A stretch of DNA of 64,000 bases from Rhabditophanes sp. KR3021 (lineage: Eukaryota; Nematoda; Chromadorea; Rhabditida; Alloionematidae): the NCBI GenBank assembly GCA_963281155.1, contig CAUJLY010000001.1, positions 2,232,001 through 2,296,000 of the forward strand, in the 5' to 3' direction. Positions 25,221-53,051 of this stretch are shown here, piece by piece; the stretch's first letter is position 1; each line of letters opens with the position of its first letter. The notes under the pieces were generated by a model. That model saw nothing but the letters and a program-made list of their open reading frames with translations. It was not told where the DNA came from and searched no databases. The position numbers and the translations under genes are program-made.

Positions 25221-26245
25221 CTATCTACTATTTTTTATAACAGTCTTTGAAAGCTTGTATCGATATATTTGGTATATTCTCTCAAAAGGAGATATTAAAA
25301 AATATATACACACATAACAAAAAATCCAGGTTCCATTCCAAATCTCTTTTTCAGATTGTTTTGAAATAAAGAAAACGTAAAATAAACATATAGATACTAT
25401 AACAAAGAATCCAATTATGAAAATTGTAGGTAGTAGAAGGATCATGCGTATTTGAAAAATATTCTTTTTTAATTGGAGTTTTGTTACTTGTCTTGCGTTA
25501 ACAGATAATCTTTTCATTTGCTTTTCTATTTCATGGTAATAAAATTTAATCATAACTGCGAAAGTTAATATTACTAATATTACAACAAAAATAGCAATTA
25601 TTATGACATGATTGTTTAAAGACAAAGTAAAATTAAGTAGTATAACATTTGTCAACTTATTTATTTCGATCGACTCATTGAAAACCTAAAAAATACTTAT
25701 ATTTAAGTTACAATTGAACTTACTTTCTGAATAATTAAATCATTCTCAGCTTCTGGCAGCAAAAATGTATGGACCGAACAAATTCCACATATTGGTATTA
25801 TCAGATAAATTGTGCCATACATCATTTTTTCATACTTATTCGTGTAAAAAACTGGCTCTTTTCGACAAAAGACATTATATTTTGATAAAAAACTGAGAAT
25901 TAATGTAAATGGCAGATAGTAAAAGTTTAATATTACTAAGAAAGCGATACTAAATATAATATTCTCATTGTTTATATATTTTATCAATCCGTTGATAGCA
26001 AAGCTAGGAAACGATCCAACAACTATTGGCTGTCCAATTATACTCATTCCAACAATAAAGAAGGCGTCGGTTAAACGTGTATATTTTGCTATCACAACAA
26101 ATTCATTCATGAATTTAGGTGGTTTAAGGTGCATGTATAAAAATGCCCAAATATTTACAATAAACCCAATTACTCCTATTGTATTCATTATACATGAATA
26201 AAACGTCACGTTAATTAATGGAGGGTTGTTGTAGACAATATCCAT
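25221..26245 (-). CDS. Nematode chemoreceptor, Str superfamily (two exons)
   Basis: Exons 26245-25724 and 25685-25221 on the minus strand. The 38-nt intron has a GTAAGT donor and TTTTTTAG acceptor and falls in phase 0, giving 328 residues. There are seven hydrophobic stretches, the first around residues 17-38. A basic/Gln loop with LSVNARQVTKLQLKKN precedes TM6, which has a Pro (LLLPTIFI) as in Str/Srh/Sri-type receptors. The C-terminal tail is short and basic. Expected role: chemosensory GPCR in sensory neurons, ligand unknown. The gene sits between two inverted LTR-like relics, so it may have been moved or duplicated with them. It is quite different from the receptor at 2124-3198. Confidence 0.82.
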
Positions 26246-26576
26246 AATAAAAACTCTTTTTTGAAATAATGATTTGTAAAAAGTAGCTCTTCAAATTTTA
26301 ATTGAGTAAATCTAAGTTTGGCTGCAAACATTATGTACTGGTCTAACAGAATCTATTTTTCTATAAATTTTAAATTTATATAGCTGGGGAATCACATATA
26401 ATGTACATATTTAGTTAATGTTGTCCATATAAAAGAAATAATTAATTTGAGTAGCGGTATTTTCTATTAAAAATATAAATAATTTGGCATAATGTTTAAG
26501 AATTTAGGTGCGACATGCTTTATAGTTTTTGAATCACACTAAGCAAAGTTTATCACAAAAATATTAATTGGTTTCC

Positions 26577-26750
26577 GTTCCCGGACCACCATAATGTAGC
26601 CTATGAGGTCGATAGATGAATAGGATAGAGAAACATGGGCAAAGGACAAACAAGATAATCAGATAACTGATTTATTATACTAATATAAGTACATATATGA
26701 TAAATAAAACATATTAAATATACGTATTAAGATGTATACGTCATCACCTT
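26577..26750 (-). mobile_element. LTR-like relic, inverted copy
   Basis: Reverse-complement match to 24700-24878. The PBS-like block GTTCCCGGACCACCA is at 26577-26591, followed by the LTR end ...GGCTACA (read on the minus strand). The copies differ by scattered substitutions and small gaps, so they are old. The far boundary is not clear. Confidence 0.6.
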
Positions 26751-26802
26751 TAACAGCTTCATTGAAACTGCCTTTGGAAATAAATCCACAATCAAAAAAT
26801 TG

Positions 26803-26871
26803 TCTATTTAAGAATTGGACTGACATCGGCTTGACCTCAAGGAGAAGCACTAACCACTATACTAAAATAGG
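26803..26871 (-). pseudogene. tRNA-like relic
   Basis: On the minus strand the A-box region TAGTATAGTGGTTAGTGC is a near-perfect tRNA-Asp/Glu-type D-arm. The ends can pair over six bases (CTATTT with AAATAG). The T-arm (AGTCCAATTCT) is degraded and has no proper stem, and the anticodon arm is not well formed. It is probably a tRNA pseudogene or the head of a tRNA-derived SINE. Confidence 0.5.
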
Positions 26872-28259
26872 CATTTACAATTCTTTTAATTCGTTCTTCA
26901 TTACTCGGAAAACATATGCCATTAAATTTCTTCTCGTTACTTACGATAAAACAATACTAAATGGAGCAAATAAAAAATGTATTAGAGATGTACTCACTAT
27001 AACTCATCAAAAAAGGTTGTAACATCACACAAGAATTTCATTTTGAAATGAAACGTTTTATTCAGTTCATCAAAGACACTGATTCCTTGGAAAGAAGCAT
27101 TTAATCATAGTTTTAAAAGGATTTATAAGTATAAAAGATAAAAACTTGATCGTGGGTCTCTTAAAAGATGTAGATCCAAATTTCTGAATGTTTTGAGATT
27201 AAACAATAAATACTAAAAAATGAACATAAAATGCAAACAAATTCAATAAGTCATACAAATTAACAAACACGTGATTAAAAGATGAAAAGAATGTCATTGT
27301 TTTGATTTGGTTTTCAATCAGAGAGTAAACTGGCCTTATATCAACATGCATTTCGAGAAATGTCATGGTTATGCTGCAAAACAGTTAAAGATAAATTGTC
27401 CAAGAGTAAAATAAAGTGCAGTGGATACAAGAAACGAAAGCACAAGTTAGGATATAAGAACTTTGTTTACAGACAAAAGCAGTTAAGAGAAGTAAACTCA
27501 TCCCCACAGCAGAAGATGTTCTCTTCGGGTTCTTTCCTTACGAAGTGCAGTGAGTGATTAGGTGATATAGTCGTGTTAGTGTATGCTACACAGAATGGTG
27601 CCTATTGTTGGTTAAATGAAGGTTATTTATAGGTGTTTTATCATCTTGTTTACCACAAATGTTCTTGGTAGAACCATTCACTTCACAAGGAAACCAATTA
27701 CCAGTTCTAACGTTATGATTATACTTTTTAAAACTAATAAAATAATTGTTTCGTCGGCTTAACCTCCTTATATGTACTGTTTCTTGAACGACTGACTCTA
27801 TTGAATATAATGCCCAAAATAATTTGGTTAGTGGCCGGGAGATGGATAAGTTAAGTATATAAAGTTCGGCTTTCTAAGGATTGACTCCATATTTTTACTA
27901 AATAATTTCATGTTAACTGATCTTACTTATTTTGTAGACACATTAATGGATTATCAAATGTACCCGATTAGATAAATACATACTTACATATATTAGAACA
28001 TTTTACAGACAAGAGTTTATAATTTCAACAATAAAATATACACACTTAAGATTTTCTAATAATGTAAATATAACTAGTACATCATATCTTGTCATCATGT
28101 CCTTTAATCACTACCCAAAAACAAAAGTTCAACGGCTTTAGGATGTTTGCGTCTTTCCATTCTTAGCAAGCCGTTATCAGTTTGTTTATATGAACATATA
28201 AAGATCACCTGAAATACTACAAACGTCTGGATTAAGCGGATTAGACTTTCCATAATGGT
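26872..28259. other. Mostly intergenic; one small uncertain frame
   Basis: A 65-codon plus-strand frame at 27360-27557 starts MSWLCCKTVKDKLSK and is rich in Lys/Arg. The Cys pair near the N-terminus could be a lipidation site, but there is no homology signal and no clear promoter. I do not call it a gene. The rest is AT-rich without features. Confidence 0.4.
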
Positions 28260-28272
28260 TCAGTATATAAGA
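28260..28272 (+). promoter_or_regulatory. TATA box of the protease gene
   Basis: CAGTATATAAG lies about 42 nt upstream of the ATG at 28312, a normal distance for a TATA box with a very short leader. Confidence 0.5.
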
Positions 28273-28311
28273 TTTTCTGTTTCCAAAATTACCTCATCAT
28301 CTTAATTAATA

Positions 28312-28582
28312 ATGCAATTCTTAGTATTTTGTTCTATTCTTTCAATGGCAACTGCCAGATTTAGTTACTTTGTTGGAGATTCATTCGTCCATGATGATAA
28401 ACATCGAGTGTAAGCTAAGCAATAAATTAAATTCATCTAATTTGTTTAGTAAATCACACCTACAATCTGTTCATCTTCATAGTGAGGATGAAGTAAATGC
28501 TCACAAGGAGTGGAGTGATTTTAAAAAACTTCATCAAAAAGTATATCTTCATCCAAGACACGAACACATCCATAAACTGGAG
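28312..28582 (+). CDS. Papain-family (cathepsin L-like) cysteine protease, 5' part
   Basis: Exon 1 is 28312-28409. A 40-nt intron follows (GTAAGC...TTGTTTAG), and exon 2 starts at 28450 and runs into the N gap at 28583. The product opens with a signal peptide (MQFLVFCSILSMATA). The second exon has the start of an I29 propeptide inhibitor domain, EWSDFKKLHQKVYLHPRHEH, matching the W-x2-FK-x2-H-x-K-x-Y pattern. The catalytic Cys/His/Asn domain must lie in or beyond the gap. Likely a secreted or lysosomal endopeptidase made as a zymogen. Apparent truncation is due to the assembly, not to mutation. Confidence 0.78.
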
Positions 28583-29082
28583 NNNNNNNNNNNNNNNNNN
28601 NNNNNNNNNNNNNNNNNNNNNNNNNNNNNNNNNNNNNNNNNNNNNNNNNNNNNNNNNNNNNNNNNNNNNNNNNNNNNNNNNNNNNNNNNNNNNNNNNNNN
28701 NNNNNNNNNNNNNNNNNNNNNNNNNNNNNNNNNNNNNNNNNNNNNNNNNNNNNNNNNNNNNNNNNNNNNNNNNNNNNNNNNNNNNNNNNNNNNNNNNNNN
28801 NNNNNNNNNNNNNNNNNNNNNNNNNNNNNNNNNNNNNNNNNNNNNNNNNNNNNNNNNNNNNNNNNNNNNNNNNNNNNNNNNNNNNNNNNNNNNNNNNNNN
28901 NNNNNNNNNNNNNNNNNNNNNNNNNNNNNNNNNNNNNNNNNNNNNNNNNNNNNNNNNNNNNNNNNNNNNNNNNNNNNNNNNNNNNNNNNNNNNNNNNNNN
29001 NNNNNNNNNNNNNNNNNNNNNNNNNNNNNNNNNNNNNNNNNNNNNNNNNNNNNNNNNNNNNNNNNNNNNNNNNNNNNNNNNN
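28583..29082. other. Assembly gap (500 N)
   Basis: Exactly 500 N, which suggests a placeholder length. The protease from the left and the receptor from the right both run into it. Confidence 0.99.
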
Positions 29083-29513
29083 ACGCTCTTCTAGACCTGG
29101 TTGCAATGAATCTCTCAACCATAATAAAGACTGTTCCAAATCTTACGATATTGTTGAGTATTGCCCTAGAATCTTGAATCCAAGTAATAATATCATCTTG
29201 AAATGGGATTATTTTGTTGTCAACGTTTGCCTCCATAAACGCTAACATATCATAACAAGTTCCAAAAATAGATCGAAGAGCTAATGATATCAACAATACA
29301 CTCAAACAACATCTAAAATGAATATGAATGTTGTTTCTCCTTATAACCATGCTCATCCCAAAAACAGAAGTTAGTCAAACAAAATATACTAGCCAAGATT
29401 CCAAGTACGCACCATAATTTCAAAACAAACATGTTATTGCGCTCCATTTTAGAAACTGAATCACGAAATTTAACGAACTCTTTTTTATCAGTAAACCCAA
29501 TTATCGTACACAA
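29083..29513 (-). CDS. Chemoreceptor fragment, Sra-superfamily-like, cut by gap
   Basis: Minus-strand reading begins with a TM1-like stretch (LWCVLGILASIFCLTNFCFW; first ATG at 29447). It is followed in another frame by NNIHIHFRCCLSVLLISLAL (TM2-like) and FIMVERFIATRSRR (end of TM3), where the gap starts. The 'IHIHF/IHFN' before TM2 and 'ERFIAT' after TM3 are typical of Sra/Srab/Sre-type nematode receptors. The change of frame between 29313 and 29356 has no splice sites with fitting phase, so the gene is either a pseudogene or carries a sequence error close to the gap. TM4-TM7 are missing from the assembly. Confidence 0.55.
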
Positions 29514-30326
29514 TTATAACCCAAAAAGAGTGAATTACAGCGGGAAGTATAATCAGAAACTAAATAAATTATGAATTAATTAGTCTTTTTATTTCATAAT
29601 AATATGCTTAGGGAGCGTATAGACCTTTTGAGATTGCACTTAACTTATTATTGAAAATATTTGACATTTACTTTAATGATGTTAAAAATTTTGAATAATG
29701 GCAACAGCAGAAGATATTTTCTAAATTTATCGAAAAAATTAAACTCTTATTTAAAAATGATTTATCTGCATTCGGGTTTATCGTAGTTTGTGCTACGTCA
29801 TAATGAAATTTTCTTTACAAAATTAGGCATTATCTAATTTGAGTTGGGTTTGAAAGAAAAAAATATGTTAAAAACAATTTTTTGTAGTTTTAATTAACAA
29901 TCCAACTTTATTATATTTTGTTCAACTCAAAAATTATAAATTGCCAGTTACCAATTACGCTCAATTGGGCTTTCGATTAAATATTTTCCGGAATCTAAGA
30001 CTGCTGCTCCGATGTTTGCAAATGTTGGATTGATTCTAAATAAAACCGAGGTCTAAAATTAAGGTTAAATAATTGTTATTACACTAAAGCTTACAATCTA
30101 AATAGAGAGCCTCCATTTCGATTTCATTTTTCTTTGATTCATTTGTACAATAATAATTGGTCCATGCTAATTCTAGGTCAGAATTCCTAAGGCCTATTGA
30201 ATAAGATCTACTGGCACGAGCGATGCACCGAAGACATCACCATGTTGGATTCGATAATATTTGCCAATGATTGTAATGTAAAGTAATCACCTTGTAAATT
30301 TTTACCCTCTTCTTTAACAATTTTTG
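29514..30326. other. Intergenic, no gene seen
   Basis: AT-rich sequence between the receptor fragment and the acyl-CoA dehydrogenase pseudogene; nothing recognised. Confidence 0.5.
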
Positions 30327-31928
30327 TCAATTACACGATATTAAATACGAGCCATGGTGTCTTCTAAAACTTTTACACGCCACTTGAAGAGAAGGATGGA
30401 CGTGTTCCGCGATGTAATGAATGGGCTTTGGACTTTTGAAATCTCCTACTGACTTGGCTAGCCTCAATGCTTTTAATGGAGACAATGTCTTCGTTATCTT
30501 GTTGATGTGCTGGCTTTTGGCCCAGCTTTCCGAATAGTTGTTAGACTGATTTGTTTCAACCAAATTCATCTCTGCATTATTCATTGCCAATAAAGTTAAG
30601 AATATCTTTGCATACTTTTTCCTTTATTCATGTAGCCATTTGCATTGGACAGACCTGCAACCTCGATTGTTGTAGTTAAAGGTATGTTTCAATACCCTTG
30701 CTGTCATTCTGTTGATGATATTTTCCTCAATATCAGTTAAAACCATCAAGTTTTCATCGACTAAACCACCGATATAATAACAAGCTGTTTCCAATGCATA
30801 TAAATTCATTGAAACATCGGCAATAATTTTCTGGATAGCTGGTTTATCGGCAAGTCTTTTATTCCCTCTAACAGTGGAATTACAATAACAAGCGATAGAT
30901 CCCGAACTAAATTTTTCATAAACCCTACAACACAAGCTCCAAATTGCAACTTATTCCTATACATTATCTCATGCAGGACCCCATTGGAATCATCCAATGA
31001 CTCAGACAAGATATTATCATTAGTCACAGCAACATCTTTCGAAACTTAATTGTCGAGTATTCCACACATTGTAGACCTAGCAAAGGTTTGCTTTTTTCAA
31101 TTTTAATTGATCCGCCGTTTAAGTTCTTTTTGTCAATGATGTAACAATTGTATAGTACTCTCACCTGAATGCATTTTTTTTCTTGGCTATGACAAAGAAC
31201 AGATCGGCCGTTCTACCATTAACTACGTTTATTTTACGGCCAGAAATTTTTCGCATTTTCATTTGAAATTCCGTGAGCTTCTGTGTTCATGTTGGCAAAG
31301 TCGAATTCTTCTTCTTCGAATAAGCAGATGGCTGGTTGACACAAATTTTCCGCAATACTAGGCAAAGTATTTTTCCTTTTGTTCCTCAGTACCGTAAATA
31401 TTTAACAGTTGGATAGCCAGCCTTGTGTTGTTAACAATTTGAAAGACCGAAAAGTCTCGTAATCCCAAAACCTCAAACAATTTTAATTGGGACTTTTGGC
31501 AAAAAGCTAAACCTCCAAACTCTTTTGGCACAATATGTTCTTAATACGTCATTTTTCAAAAGAGCTGTGATTGTCTCACCTGGCAAGACATCGTCATCTT
31601 CGTGCGTACATCTCAAGCTTTCTTCCAAATCATTTCTAAATTTGGTGCAATATTGTTTGATTTCATCCACATCCTCCGTCTCATTAAACTCAGGAAAGAT
31701 AAAAAAATCCTTCTCAAATTTGTTTGAAGATAGACCACGAGTCAGAGAAGAATACTTTTCAACAGGAAGCTTAGCTTCTTCAATAGCTGCTTTCAATGCT
31801 CCGAGAGATGTTTGAACCACTTCCGTTTTTTCCTTGATTACCGGCATAGATTGGTCTGTGGATAAAAAACGCCCAACTAGGTGAATATTTTTGGATAATC
31901 CATTTAATTTAAACGATTGCCGAAGCAT
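30327..31928 (-). pseudogene. Acyl-CoA dehydrogenase (ACAD9/VLCAD-like) pseudogene
   Basis: Nearly a whole mitochondrial acyl-CoA dehydrogenase can be followed on the minus strand but only by changing frame repeatedly. Pieces in order: an N-terminal presequence-like start (31928), VPKEFGGLAFCQKSQ near 31520, LNIYGTEEQKEKYFA near 31360, then a shift to NLCQPAICLFEEEEFDF. Next come ISGRKINVVNGRTADLFFVI near 31230, LVRD near 30900 shifting into STVRGNKRLADKPAIQK, then MNLYALETACYYIGGLVDE near 30800. A C-terminal piece with HPSLQVACKSFR follows near 30380. At least four one- or two-base frame breaks are present. The order and spacing match ACAD9/VLCAD (beta-oxidation and complex I assembly in vertebrates). 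It is not functional as assembled. Confidence 0.85.
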
Positions 31929-50672
<18,744 letters not shown>

Positions 50673-53051
50673 GGAACATGTTGAGTATGTTACATTTGAA
50701 CGACAACTTGCCACCTCTATGATCAACTTCTTTCCTACTTTTTGGTTCTCAAGTCTCTCTCTATTCCATTCTCATTTTCCTTAATATCAAGTACCATCAA
50801 CCAAAGGACCTCATGCTTCCTAGTCCTGTACCAGTTCCTGTGATCAACTTTTTCAACCATATATTTTATCCAAAGCAAATGTTTTTTGTTTATTCCAAGT
50901 AGTCTGTAAAGTTATAATTATTTCCCCTCTGGCAACTCTCTGTATTTTTTACCCTCTTTTGATTGTATTATTTTAATTTTATTGCTATATATAGATTGGT
51001 CCTAAATTATAATTTGTTAAAAGTAGTAACATCTTTTGATTGTATACATATTATTCTTTTGATTGATATAAATTATAATTTTAATGCCACATAGAGGTGT
51101 TTTGTGTAATTTAAATAACTTTTCTTTTTTTGAATTGTTTAATATTATGTTTGATTGTGCATACAGTATATATATTTCACATAAAAAAGATAGTTTGCTT
51201 TAAAGAAAGTGTGTTATTGTTGGTGGATGATCTTATTCGTCTCATTGTTTAATGCACAAAACAAATCATTCTTACTCAACAGTCATTAATTATTATACCC
51301 AAAAGTTTGTGACATGAATCACAGTCAAGGAATGAATCATGGAAGTGATGTTTACATTTAAACTCTCTGATATAATTAATAACATCTATTTTTAAAGATA
51401 AGTTGACGTCAATTGATTAATGTGGTACTCAGTGATTTATATTATTTATTTCAATAAATAAATAAACCAACCTTAACTAAATTTATTGGCAACAGCCTTT
51501 TATAAATAATTAAATAACCATTTTAAATAAGGACAATGTGATTATTAGTTTAGGAGTTTGGTGCAAAGTTAAATTTAATCATGTTTTGATTGCTTTTTAT
51601 GTCTTATGTCGTCAAATTTGTTTCTAGAACCATGGCTCATACAACTTTAAATTGTTCAGGTTATTACATATTAATTAAAACTCAAAGTAACAAAACTTAA
51701 TCAAAAGGTGGAAAATGGAGTGGCCTTTTATTAAACAAAGTTAAAAATAATATAATTAATAAATGAATAATCCATCACCAGAACAAATTACCTATTCAAC
51801 CTGTATGAGGTAAGTAATTAAGCACAAATTAAATTAATAAGTTCCTTTTCTGGAAGTAAAAAGAATTCTAAACCTTTTTAAATAGATTAATCCGAATGTG
51901 CATACTTTCCACATCATCGTTTAATTGAATTTGAGTCAACTTTCTTGGAACTTATTTAATGCTATTAAAGTCAAAGCACAAAATACAGTAAGCAAGTGGA
52001 GAAATTGTTTAGTAAAAATAATTTGGCCTAATTTTATTAAAAGGTGGCTTTGAAAGGGAAAAAATTAAGTTAAATTTCAGATAATTGGTAACATATTGTT
52101 TGGCCGGGATAAGTTCAAAAGATGCGTTAACTTTAATGATGAAGTGTGTTAATAGTAGGTGTGAGTCTGTGATTGCTATAATCGTTTCTTTTGATGAAAG
52201 CGTGTGAGTTTTTTAATTGGTCCTTTAATGATCGAATGCGAAAAAGGGTCTTTTGTTCAATTAATTAATATTGATGAGGTGTCAAATGTATCTATCATTT
52301 ATCGTCATTATACATTATTTATTTGTTTGAGTTCATCTGCGTGGTATCTAACACCGTTAACGATCCATTTGACGATAGATTACACAAAAAACAGTGCATT
52401 GTTTTATGTGTTCACATTTTTGAATCGAAATAGTTTATTGTTTTAAGTGTACGAATTATTTTACCGATCCGGAAACGATCAAAAAAACAATCATCTAAAA
52501 TTAATCTTTCTTTGCACATAAATAAAAATAAATAAATCGGCAAAGTAGAAAGCACCATCCAAAAGTATCTTCTACTGGTCAGTTTGGCCTTTTGACTAAA
52601 CCACTTAATACATAATTTGTTGTTGTCGATTAGTGAGTATTTAGATGTTTATTATAGTAGATATTGTCTTTGTTGGCAAACAATATTTTGTGTGTTTGGC
52701 TTAGAGATTAGTAACTTTTTTTGATACAAATACAAGTATCTATATGATTATGAGGATGACTTTACATTAAGGTAAAAGTACCCGTTAAGTGCAAGTTAAT
52801 TCACATGTAAGCATCAAGTGGGAGTCATGTTGTGAGATGAAAGCATCGCGACCACAAAGATCCTATCCCGGTGAAGTTTATTCAATTATCAACAAATATT
52901 GCGTCAAAAAAGGATCTCTTAAGAGTGGTGGTTTGTTCAAACAATAATAACACAGATTAGTAGATAACAACATCCAAAAAATAGGCAAATAAGTTTATAA
53001 TAAAATAATCAAAAAGGGTATTTTTATATGGTTAACAATTGTCGCATTTAT
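50673..53051. other. 3' UTR/intergenic, no gene seen
   Basis: The first several hundred bases are probably the 3' UTR of SoxB. The remainder is AT-rich; an 80-codon frame near 52204-52446 has no supporting features. Confidence 0.5.

Noticed and set aside
27360..27557. Small basic frame MSWLCC...
   Set aside because: Possible lipidated mini-protein, but no promoter, homology or conservation evidence in the window.
28370..29245. Long frames running through the N gap
   Set aside because: Their length is made of N-derived unknown residues. Only the spliced protease reading on the plus strand and the receptor reading on the minus strand have real support.
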